Assembly (NCBI GenBank): GCA_947625045.1
Contig: CANQMW010000002.1
Span: 1-64,000, forward strand
Length of the DNA: 64,000 bases
Origin: an uncultured Oscillospiraceae bacterium
GTDB lineage: Bacteria > Bacillota > Clostridia > Oscillospirales > Oscillospiraceae
Direction of reading: 5' to 3'
The first letter of the stretch is position 1; the number at the start of each line of letters is the position of its first letter. Positions 1-8,187 of the stretch are shown here, in pieces. The notes below the pieces were generated by a model. It made no database searches. It saw nothing but the letters and a program-made list of their open reading frames with translations, and was not told where the DNA came from. Position numbers and translations under genes: made by a program.

Positions 1-117
1 ATGGGCTGGTTCAATACCGGCCACGGCGGCAAGAACGGCCAATGCACCTGGACCGAGAACTGGGGCAGCTATGACCCAGCCACAGGCCTGTGGGGCGATG
101 GCAGGAGCCATAGATAA
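1..117 (+). CDS. C-terminal end of a protein truncated by the window start
   Basis: Open frame from base 1 (MGWFNTGHGGKNGQCTWTENWGSYDPATGLWGDGRSHR) to TAA at 115-117, followed by a strong terminator hairpin. Confidence 0.4.
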   Translation: MGWFNTGHGGKNGQCTWTENWGSYDPATGLWGDGRSHR

Positions 118-134
118 GCGATAGAATGTAAAGC

Positions 135-162
135 AAAAGACCTGCCAACCGGCAGGTCTTTT
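135..162 (+). terminator. Rho-independent terminator
   Basis: AAAAGACCTGCC-AACC-GGCAGGTCTTTT perfect stem with T-run. Confidence 0.75.
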
Positions 163-172
163 GCGCTTTATA

Positions 173-276
173 GCCTCCCCTGCGCAAGGGGAGGTGCCGA
201 GCGGAGCGAGGCGGAGGGGTTGTTGGACAATCCCCCAGTCATGCTTCGCATGACAGCCCCCTTTGCACAAGGGGCC
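173..276 (-). repeat. Dispersed multi-hairpin element, copy 1
   Basis: gcctcccctgcgcaaggggaggtgcc...gacaatcccccagtcatgcttcgcatgacagccccctttgcacaaggggcc. Confidence 0.85.
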
Positions 277-294
277 TTTTGGTGTGCACTATGC

Positions 295-2832
295 TTAAGA
301 TGCCTTCCTTTTCCTCTCCCACGTCCACAGGCCCACGCAGGCGATCACGGCCAACGCGGACACTGCCGCGCCGGGGATAAGGCCGGGAGGCGTGTAGCGC
401 ATGTCCAAGGTGTGCTCTCCCGCCGTGAGGGGGATGGCCATGAGGCAGTCCTGGATCTCCATAGGCGCCACCGCTTCCCCGTCCAGGGTAACACGCCAGC
501 CCCTGTCATAGGGGATAGTGAGGAGCAGCACCTGACCCTCGCCCCCGGTGAAGGTGCCGGCGAAATGGCGGCCGGAGATTTTCTCCAGGTCCCCGCCCGC
601 CAGGGCGTCGTGATAGGCCAGGAGGGCGGCCATGTCCTCGGTGGCAAAGGCGGCCCCGGCGGTGTGCAGGTCCGCGGTCACGTCCAGCCGGACCGTGACG
701 GCGTCCCCCGCGGCGAAGTCGCCCAGATACAGGCTGCCGTTGGTCTGGGCCGTGCCGTAATAGGCCAGGAACGCGTCGTTCACGAACACCATGAGCCCGG
801 GGTAGTCCTCCATGAGGATGTGGCCGTAGAGAGGGCCGTCTGCCCGGACCGTGAGGGTGTAGGTCAGGCTGCCCCGGCTGCCGGTGCGGGCGTAGTCCCC
901 ATCTCCGGCGTCGGTGAGGCCGTCGAGAGCTATGTCCGCGACCTCCGCGGGGGTGTAGATGTCCTCGCCCAACTCCGGCGCGGCGGCGTCATAGAGGGCC
1001 TGGATATAGGTGAAGCAGTCCGCCGCGTCTATGGGCTGCGCAACGGTCTCGTCTGCCGCAAAGGCCACGGGCAGGGCGGCGGGGTTTTCGTATACGGTAT
1101 AGGCCCCTGCGGCGGCGATGGGCATATAGGTCTTGGCGGTATCCTTGCCCACCAGGTACCGAATGCCCAGGAAGCTGTCCGCTCCGGCGGTGACGCCGCC
1201 GGTATAGAGGGCGAACAGGTCCTTGAACCGGGTCACGCCCAGGCGCTGGAGCAGGTCCAGATTCTTCTGGGACAGGACAGAGCTGTAGTGGGAGATACCG
1301 TCGTAGCCGAAGAGCAGGGGCTCGTCCCGGTCCTGGCCGAAGGCGTCGGTGCTCTCCACCCGGACGAAGGAGTCGTCGGCAGGCACCGCGTCCATGGCCG
1401 CTGACTTTTCGATCACATACCCGGCGAACTGCTCCGGGTCCGCCGAGGCGGCGGTGAGCCGGGAGAGGGTGACGGCGGCGTTGCTGGTGATGAGGACCAG
1501 ATGGACAAGGAAGACCAGGGCCATGACCGCGGTCCGGGCCCGGGGGCATTTGGCCCGCCACAGGCTCACGCACAGCGCGGCGGTGAGGAGCGCCGCGCCC
1601 AGACCGGCCCGTCCGTCGATGAAGTCATAGCTCCGCCCGGCGAAGGCCAGCAGGGCCAGCAGGGCCATGACGACGGGCGGCAGCAGCCAGTGCCGGGGAC
1701 GGGTGCCGTCCTTCCAATGGGCCAGCGCTTCGTCCGCCGCGGATATGAGCAGGAAGCTCAAAAGAAAGCTGTAGCGGTGGTTATACCATTCGGGCACGTT
1801 GAACCCGTGCCAAATAAGATCCGGCCCCGCCAGCCAGAAGGACAGCACCAGCACGCCCATGAGGCCGCCAATAACAAGCTTCTTCCGCCGGGGCACGGCG
1901 GTATTGGCGAACCACAGCACGGCGAAGAGGAGCGTCACCTCTCCGCAGTAGATATGGGGCAGGCCCTGCTCCATCAGCTCCTCGAAGTTGAAGGCGCCCA
2001 AAAAGAGCTTGGAGAACATCTCCGGGAGGGAGAAGCTGGCCGCGAGAGACAGGTCCGACGGGGAGAAGGAGGCCTTGCCGCCGGCCAGGGACAGGAAGGC
2101 GGGCGCCAGCACCACCGCCGCCAGGGCACCTGCCAAGAGGCTGGAGAGGGCGAAGTTCCCGATGCGCCGCCAGGGCTTTTCCGTGGGACCGATGAGAAGC
2201 TGGGCCAGGAAGAACAGTACCGCGAAGATGCACAGGATATAGCCTATATAAAAGTTCACGGCCAGCGCCGCCGCGAGAGCGCATACGTAGAGCCACCGGC
2301 CCCGGCTCTCTGAGAGGTCATGGATGCCCAGGGCGATCAGGGGCAGCAGAAGACAGCCATCCAGCCACTGGTAGTTGTAGCTGTAGGCCACCGTGTAGGC
2401 CATGAGGCCGTAGGCGGCCGCGGCGAACAACACCCGCCAGGCCCAGCCGTGCCGCCGCCCGGCGTAGTACGCCATGGCCATACCGGCGAGGCCCACCCGC
2501 AGGATATATACAAGGCTCACCGCCAGGAGCAGCCGCTCTTTGGGGAACAGGCAGATGAGCCAGGTGAGCGGGCTCATGAGGTAATAGGCCGCCAGACCCA
2601 GCATATTGCCCCCCAGGGCCATGCTGGGCAGATAGAGGGCGCCGGTTTTGCCGGACAGCACGTCCTTCCCGGCGCTCAGAAAGCCCAGGTATTGGTTGGT
2701 CATGTCCTGCACGCCGAAGCTCTTGCTCCCAAAGGGGCATATGCCGCACACCGCCATGGCCAGGGCGGCCAGGCCCGCGCTCAGCAGGAAGGACGCCAGC
2801 AATATATGGCTTTTTTTCGGTCCCTTGGTCAT
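295..2832 (-). CDS. YfhO-family integral membrane protein
   Basis: 845 aa; many TM segments; YfhO-like pattern (GYDGISHYSSVLS; C-terminal PYDRGWRVTLDGE). Confidence 0.8.
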   Translation of the reverse strand: MTKGPKKSHILLASFLLSAGLAALAMAVCGICPFGSKSFGVQDMTNQYLGFLSAGKDVLSGKTGALYLPSMALGGNMLGLAAYYLMSPLTWLICLFPKERLLLAVSLVYILRVGLAGMAMAYYAGRRHGWAWRVLFAAAAYGLMAYTVAYSYNYQWLDGCLLLPLIALGIHDLSESRGRWLYVCALAAALAVNFYIGYILCIFAVLFFLAQLLIGPTEKPWRRIGNFALSSLLAGALAAVVLAPAFLSLAGGKASFSPSDLSLAASFSLPEMFSKLFLGAFNFEELMEQGLPHIYCGEVTLLFAVLWFANTAVPRRKKLVIGGLMGVLVLSFWLAGPDLIWHGFNVPEWYNHRYSFLLSFLLISAADEALAHWKDGTRPRHWLLPPVVMALLALLAFAGRSYDFIDGRAGLGAALLTAALCVSLWRAKCPRARTAVMALVFLVHLVLITSNAAVTLSRLTAASADPEQFAGYVIEKSAAMDAVPADDSFVRVESTDAFGQDRDEPLLFGYDGISHYSSVLSQKNLDLLQRLGVTRFKDLFALYTGGVTAGADSFLGIRYLVGKDTAKTYMPIAAAGAYTVYENPAALPVAFAADETVAQPIDAADCFTYIQALYDAAAPELGEDIYTPAEVADIALDGLTDAGDGDYARTGSRGSLTYTLTVRADGPLYGHILMEDYPGLMVFVNDAFLAYYGTAQTNGSLYLGDFAAGDAVTVRLDVTADLHTAGAAFATEDMAALLAYHDALAGGDLEKISGRHFAGTFTGGEGQVLLLTIPYDRGWRVTLDGEAVAPMEIQDCLMAIPLTAGEHTLDMRYTPPGLIPGAAVSALAVIACVGLWTWERKRKAS

Positions 2833-2977
2833 CGTTCACCCTCCGTTATTGGATTATAGCAGGAAAAGGGCGGCAGGACAAGTGTTGGGGCGGGAGAAGC
2901 TTGACATAATATGCCAAGGCGAGTATAATGACCACTGTTCGCAGACAAGATGAAACGCGACACCAAAGGAGATACTT

Positions 2978-3406
2978 ATGATGAAAAAGACGATAACGCT
3001 CATTCTGGCCCTTTCCATGGTGCTGGCGCTGTGCGCCGGCTGCGGCGGCAATAAGGAAGAGGCCCAGCCCACCGCCGCCCCCACGGACCTGCCCGCCGTC
3101 ACCGCCCCTCCCGAGGGCCAGACCGGCGCCGGCCTCGCCTCCGCCAACGACGACACCGCCCCCATAGGCCAGCCCGGCCAGGGCCCCAATCTGACCAGCG
3201 AGGACGCCAAGACCGCCTACGGTCTCATGGGCAAGGACGTGTCCGAGCTGTATAAGGCCATCGGCGAGCCCACGAAGAGCGAATATTCCGCCAGCTGCAT
3301 CGCCCCCGACGCGGGCGCCGAGGACGGACAGCTGTTCTACGACGGCTTCACCGTGTCCACGGTCCGCATGCCCGACGGCACCGAGACCATCTACGGCGTG
3401 TTCTGA
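2978..3406 (+). CDS. Putative lipoprotein of unknown function
   Basis: Signal peptide with lipobox-like LALCAGCGG, low-complexity linker, RBS aaaggag upstream. Confidence 0.7.
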   Translation: MMKKTITLILALSMVLALCAGCGGNKEEAQPTAAPTDLPAVTAPPEGQTGAGLASANDDTAPIGQPGQGPNLTSEDAKTAYGLMGKDVSELYKAIGEPTKSEYSASCIAPDAGAEDGQLFYDGFTVSTVRMPDGTETIYGVF

Positions 3407-3425
3407 TACAACAGGCAGAAAAAAG

Positions 3426-3453
3426 AAAGACGGCGCTCAAAGCGCCGTCTTTT
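3426..3453. terminator. Bidirectional terminator between convergent genes
   Basis: AAAGACGGCGCT-CAA-AGCGCCGTCTTT; the 3' end of the leftward kinase gene lies inside it. Confidence 0.7.
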
Positions 3454-4765
3454 CATTTGTGGGAGGATTTTGATCCAGCCGGAGCATCACGTCGGCGAAG
3501 AACTCGCCGCCCTCGTGGTGGAACCGGGCCACGCCCCCGTACCGCTCGGCGGTGAGGGATACGGACTGCAGGCCCATGCCCCGGGTCCGGTGCTTGGTGG
3601 AGAGGTACTCTCCGCCCTTCCGGCGGACCTTGCCGTCGAAGCTGTTGGTGGCGATGATATAGAGGTTGACGCCGTTTTTTATGGCGGTGGTCAGGGCGAT
3701 GAACCGGCCCTCCTCTACGGTGCGGCATCCGGCCAGGGCGTTTTCCAGGAGGTTGCCCAGGAGGCTGCACAGGTCTATCTCCATCCCGCCCAGGTCCGCC
3801 GGCAGGTCGATGCGCCAGTCCATCCGCACATGATCCTCTTCGGCCATGGCGGCGTAGTAGTTCAGCAGGGAGTTGACTGTGTGGTTGTTGCAGTAGCGTA
3901 TAAGCGTCTGCTTGGGATAGCGGGCCACGTACTCGTCCAGGTGCCGGCGCAGGGCGTCCAGGTCCCCCTCGTCCGCCAGGGCCTGCAGGGCCCGCAGGTT
4001 GTGGCGGAAATCGTGGCGCAGGCGGGAGGTCTCCTTCATATGGTGGGCCATGGCGGCGACCTGGGTCTCCTGCATCTGGAGAAATCGCAGCCGCTCCTGG
4101 GCCCGGGACTGCTCCAGGGCGCCGGCGGCGGTGGTGTGAAAACACACGCACAAAAACAGGTACAATACCAGCAGCGCCGTCAGCACCAGCAGGCCCCGGG
4201 AGAACAGGTCCTCGTAATGGTCCGGCTTGAACAGCAGGTTGATGGCGGCCATGATGACGGACACCGGCACCGTGGACAGCCACACCCGCCCGGGCAGGAA
4301 CTGGTCCACCAGGGGCGTGAAGGAGGTCTTTATCAGCGGGTACAGCGCTGCCACGAACACCGCGGACATGCCCAGCTGGAACAGCAGCGCCTGGGGAGAG
4401 TACATGACCGGGCCCGCCTGATGGTTGAGCCAGGCGTCAAAATAATAGGTGTAGCTGGCGGGAAAGCTCATCATGGCCGCGTCCATGGTGTACACGGCCA
4501 GGGCCACGGACCAGCTCACCTTCACCGTCCGCTTATACACAAAAAACAGCGCGACGGAGATGATGGCCATGCCCGTCACCGCGTTTAAGTCCGACAGCTG
4601 CAGCGCCGCCATGGCCAGGATGCCCAGCGCCGCCAGCCCCAGCACGTAGGGGATGAGCCGCCGCCGGGGAAGCACGCACTGGTGCATCACCGGCAGGTAG
4701 ACCAGCACCGCCGCCGGCAGCAGAACCAAGTCTGCCAGACAGTACTGCAGGAACTGCTGGGTCAT
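3437..4765 (-). CDS. GHKL-domain sensor histidine kinase (AgrC-like)
   Basis: N-terminal TM segments, LRHDFRHNLRAL phospho-acceptor motif, C-terminal ATPase (GNLLENAL, TRGMGLQSV). Confidence 0.88.
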   Translation of the reverse strand: MTQQFLQYCLADLVLLPAAVLVYLPVMHQCVLPRRRLIPYVLGLAALGILAMAALQLSDLNAVTGMAIISVALFFVYKRTVKVSWSVALAVYTMDAAMMSFPASYTYYFDAWLNHQAGPVMYSPQALLFQLGMSAVFVAALYPLIKTSFTPLVDQFLPGRVWLSTVPVSVIMAAINLLFKPDHYEDLFSRGLLVLTALLVLYLFLCVCFHTTAAGALEQSRAQERLRFLQMQETQVAAMAHHMKETSRLRHDFRHNLRALQALADEGDLDALRRHLDEYVARYPKQTLIRYCNNHTVNSLLNYYAAMAEEDHVRMDWRIDLPADLGGMEIDLCSLLGNLLENALAGCRTVEEGRFIALTTAIKNGVNLYIIATNSFDGKVRRKGGEYLSTKHRTRGMGLQSVSLTAERYGGVARFHHEGGEFFADVMLRLDQNPPTNEKTAL

Positions 4766-5511
4766 TTTTCGGGCTCCTCATGCCGCCGCTGGGACTGGCG
4801 TATCTGCCGGAAGGACCAGTCCTGCCACTGCCGCTCGATCTGCCGGGCGGAGCGTATCTTCACCGGCAGCGCCAGCCCGCAGGCCAGAAGGCAGTTGTTG
4901 CGTTGGAAGGCCGTCACCTCATCCATGTTCACCAGCACGCCCCGGTTGATGGTGAGAAAGCGGCCGTCCCCCTCCAGCTTTTCCAGCAGCTCCGAGAAGG
5001 TGAGACGGGTGACAAAGGTCCGGCCCGCCCGGTCGGTGAGGCGGATATAGTGGCCCTCGGTCTGGGCCGCGGCGATGTCGCTCATGGCCAGGCGCGCCGT
5101 CTGGCGGCTGCTGGTGAATTCCAGATACCGCTCCGCCCCGGGGATGGCCCGTACGGCGTCGTCCATGAGGCGGAAGATGCGCTCTTCCTCCGCCGGCTTT
5201 TGTATGTAGTCGAAAGCGTGGCAGGCAAAGGCGTCGGGCATGTGCTCCTGGCTGGTGGTGAGGAATATGAGCAGGCACCGCACGTCCCGGGCCCGCAAAA
5301 GCGCCGCCGCCTCTGCGCCGGTCATGCCGTCCATGTATACGTCCATGAATACCAGGTCGAAAAGACCGGGCCGGAACTGCTCCAAAAGAGCCTCGCCGCT
5401 GGCGAACAGGCGGGTCTGGATGACCACGTCCCGGGCCATGGCATAGCCGGCCAGCATCTGTTCCAGCTGGACGGCGTCCGCTGTATCGTTGTCAACGATG
5501 GCTACTACCAT
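4762..5511 (-). CDS. LytTR-family response regulator
   Basis: Receiver domain (AIVDND, LVFMDVYMDGMTG) plus LytTR domain; overlaps the kinase gene by 4 bp. Confidence 0.9.
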   Translation of the reverse strand: MVVAIVDNDTADAVQLEQMLAGYAMARDVVIQTRLFASGEALLEQFRPGLFDLVFMDVYMDGMTGAEAAALLRARDVRCLLIFLTTSQEHMPDAFACHAFDYIQKPAEEERIFRLMDDAVRAIPGAERYLEFTSSRQTARLAMSDIAAAQTEGHYIRLTDRAGRTFVTRLTFSELLEKLEGDGRFLTINRGVLVNMDEVTAFQRNNCLLACGLALPVKIRSARQIERQWQDWSFRQIRQSQRRHEEPEK

Positions 5512-5654
5512 AGCCCAAGCTCCTTTCTGAATATATCTTTCCTATTTTAAATGTGTATCACACTATATCATGGAATTATACGATTTTCTATGAATAATTT
5601 GAGCCCTTTTTGCCGAAAAGTGGCCGATCATGCCAGAAAATGGATGTACACGCC

Positions 5655-5685
5655 AAAAAAGCCCCCGGGGAACATGTCCCCGGGG
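5655..5685 (-). terminator. Terminator downstream of tRNA-Arg
   Basis: Minus strand TCCCCGGGGACATGTTCCCCGGGGGCTTTTTT. Confidence 0.65.
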
Positions 5686-5688
5686 ACT

Positions 5689-5765
5689 TGGCACGGCATG
5701 AGGGATTCGAACCCCCGGCCTTCTGGTCCGTAGCCAGACGCTCTATCCAGCTGAGCTAATGCCGC
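5689..5765 (-). tRNA. tRNA-Arg(ACG), CCA encoded
   Basis: Minus strand GCGGCATTAGCTCAGCTGGATAGAGCGTCTGGCTACGGACCAGAAGGCCGGGGGTTCGAATCCCTCATGCCGTGCCA; anticodon loop CTACGGA. Confidence 0.93.
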
Positions 5766-5825
5766 TCGCGCCAAAGTATAATAGCATAAGCCCGGCCAGA
5801 ATGCAAGGGGGTAATTGGAAAAACC

Positions 5826-5987
5826 TCAGAGACCGAGGGCGCCGGCCACGTTGTCCATCACGTCGCCCATGGATTTGAGCGCCTTGCCCACGTTGATCTT
5901 TTTCTTCTTCGGCATGGCGATCATGCCCACCATGGAGCCCACGGCCAGGCCCACGCCCATGCCCTTGATAAACGACATATTATTCAT
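5826..5987 (-). CDS. 53-aa small protein (YtxH-like, Gly/Met-rich TM segment plus basic stretch)
   Basis: MNNMSFIKGMGVGLAVGSMVGMIAMPKKKKINVGKALKSMGDVMDNVAGALGL; below the ORF-track length cutoff; purine-rich upstream. Confidence 0.7.
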   Translation of the reverse strand: MNNMSFIKGMGVGLAVGSMVGMIAMPKKKKINVGKALKSMGDVMDNVAGALGL

Positions 5988-6070
5988 GCTTTACCCCTCT
6001 TTCTCCGCTAGTATTTCCCGCGGAAACATGATATATTTAATGAAACTGTAAATTTTTTGAGGAGCGTCCT

Positions 6071-6850
6071 ATGATCATCAGTATATTGGCCGTGGGCGAC
6101 GTGTGCGGCGCGCCGGGCCTTGCTTTTCTTGAGAAGAATCTGAAAGCCCTCCGCCGCCAGCGGGGCATATCCTTCGTGGTGGTGAACGGGGAGAACGCCA
6201 ACGTGGTGGGCGTGACGCCGGAGCAGTGCGACCGCATCCTGAACGCCGGGGCGGACGTGGTGACTTTGGGCAACCATACCTGGGTGCGCTGGGAGCTGAA
6301 GCCCTATCTTGCCGACAACGTGCATGTGCTGCGGCCCCTCAATTTCGCGCCCCAGTGCCCGGGCCGGGGCTACGGCGTCTACCGCACCCCCTTCGGGGAG
6401 ATATGCGTCATCAACCTCATGGGCCGGTTCACCCTGGACCCCAATACGGACAACCCCTTCGTGGAGGTGGACGTGCTCCTGAAGGAGCTTGACCCCAAGC
6501 CGAAGATCATCCTGGTGGACATGCACGCCGAGGGCACCAGCGAGCGCCTGGCCATGGGCTACTTCCTGGACGGGCGGGTCAGCGCCGTGTGGGGCACCCA
6601 CACCCATGTGCAGACCTCGGACGCGGGCGTGCTGCCCGGGGGCACGGGGTTTATCAGCGACCTGGGCATGACCGGCGCCAGCCACAGCGTGCTGGGCATC
6701 GACGTGGACCAGTCCATCAACCGCTTCCTGGGCGACCCGCCCATGCGCTATAAGCCCGGGGACGGGGACGGGAAGATGGAGTGCTGCGTGTTCGACATCG
6801 ACACGGACACCGGCCTGTGCGTGGGGGCGGAGGCCCTTCGCATCCTATGA
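6071..6850 (+). CDS. ymdB: YmdB-family (TIGR00282-type) metallophosphoesterase
   Basis: GDVCGAPGLAFLEKNL, VNGENAN, TLGNHTW, GTHTHVQTSD motifs. Confidence 0.9.
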   Translation: MIISILAVGDVCGAPGLAFLEKNLKALRRQRGISFVVVNGENANVVGVTPEQCDRILNAGADVVTLGNHTWVRWELKPYLADNVHVLRPLNFAPQCPGRGYGVYRTPFGEICVINLMGRFTLDPNTDNPFVEVDVLLKELDPKPKIILVDMHAEGTSERLAMGYFLDGRVSAVWGTHTHVQTSDAGVLPGGTGFISDLGMTGASHSVLGIDVDQSINRFLGDPPMRYKPGDGDGKMECCVFDIDTDTGLCVGAEALRIL

Positions 6851-7950
6851 TAAGAGTACTGCATGCCGCGGACCTGCACCTGGACTCGCCCTTCCAGGCC
6901 CTGGGCCGGGAGAAGGCCGCCCTGCGCCGGAGCGAGCAGAGAAATCTGCTTGCCCGGATGGGGGAGCTCATAAGGTCTGAGGGGGTCGACATGGCCCTGC
7001 TGGCGGGGGACCTCTTCGACGCGGACGCCCCCTATCCCGAGACGGTGCGGCTGCTGGAACAGACCCTGCCCGCCTGGGGCGTGCCCGTGTTCATCGCCCC
7101 GGGCAACCATGACTGGTACGGCCCCCGCTCCCCCTGGGCCCGGCTGGATCTGGGGGAAAACGTGCATGTGTTCACAGGCGAGGAGATAGCGTGCGTCGAG
7201 GTGCCCGCCCTGAACGCACGGGTGTGGGGCGCGGCCTTCACGGGCAAGTACCGCAGACCGCCCCTGGCGGGCTTCGAGGCGGAGAAGGCGGGGGACACGA
7301 TCGATATCATGGTCCTGCACGGGGAGGTGGGCGTGCCCGGCTCTCCCTACGGGGCCATTTCGGAGCAGGACATCGCCCGCAGCGGCATGGACTATGTGGC
7401 CCTGGGCCACAGCCATGCCTGCAGCGGCCTGCGCCGGGCAGGGGAGACCTTCTATGCCTGGCCCGGCTGCCCTGAGGGCCGGGGCTTCGACGAGACCGGC
7501 GAAAAGGGCGTGCTTTTGACGGAGATAGGACCGGAGGGATGCGAGGCAAAGCTCATGGACCTGGGCGGCCGGCGGTATGAGGTGCTGACGGTGGACGTCA
7601 CCGACAGCGTGGACCATGAGAAGGCGGTGCTGGACGCCCTGGGGCGGGATACGAGCCGGGACATATACCGGGTCATCCTCACCGGCGCGCCGGAGGCGGC
7701 CCCGGACCTACCTGCCCTGCAGAGCGCGCTGGAGGGGCGGTTCTTCGCCCTGGAGCTGCGAGACGGGACAAGCCTTCGCCGGGACGTATGGGAGGGCCGG
7801 GAGGTATTGAGCCTGAAGGGCCTGTTCCTGGACGGCCTCTGGCGGCGCTACGAGGCGGCGGAAACGGACGAGGAAAGAGCGGATATAGAGCTGGCGGCGA
7901 GATACGGATTGGCGGCGCTGGAAAACGGGGAAGAGCCGCCGCTGGCGTGA
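6847..7950 (+). CDS. yhaO: DNA repair exonuclease (YhaO/SbcD-like metallophosphoesterase)
   Basis: MIRVLHAADLHLDSPF, AGDLFD, GNHDW, LGHSH; ATGA overlap with ymdB. Confidence 0.85.
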   Translation: MIRVLHAADLHLDSPFQALGREKAALRRSEQRNLLARMGELIRSEGVDMALLAGDLFDADAPYPETVRLLEQTLPAWGVPVFIAPGNHDWYGPRSPWARLDLGENVHVFTGEEIACVEVPALNARVWGAAFTGKYRRPPLAGFEAEKAGDTIDIMVLHGEVGVPGSPYGAISEQDIARSGMDYVALGHSHACSGLRRAGETFYAWPGCPEGRGFDETGEKGVLLTEIGPEGCEAKLMDLGGRRYEVLTVDVTDSVDHEKAVLDALGRDTSRDIYRVILTGAPEAAPDLPALQSALEGRFFALELRDGTSLRRDVWEGREVLSLKGLFLDGLWRRYEAAETDEERADIELAARYGLAALENGEEPPLA

Positions 7951-7998
7951 TACCAGCAATCGAAAGGCCATTTGCGCCGTAAGGCGCACATTATGGAA

Positions 7999-8138
7999 GG
8001 CTCCCTTGTGCAAAGGGAGCTGTCAGCGCCTTTGGCGCTGACTGAGGGATTGTTACCAGGCTAGGCTGTCCACCGAGACCGGTGACAACCCCTCCACCGC
8101 GCTCCGCGCGGTCCCCCTCCCCTTGCACAGGGGAGGCT
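7999..8138 (+). repeat. Dispersed multi-hairpin element, copy 2
   Basis: ggctcccttgtgcaaagggagctgtcagcgcctttggcgctgactgagggattgtt...acaacccctccaccgcgctccgcgcggtccccctccccttgcacaggggaggct. Confidence 0.88.
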
Positions 8139-8187
8139 TGCAAAGCGGAAGGAATTTAAAGTCCCCTTTTTCCTATAAGGAGAAGAT

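Noticed and set aside
5551-5733. 60-aa ORF overlapping the tRNA-Arg gene
   Set aside because: Runs into the tRNA on the opposite strand; no coding signal
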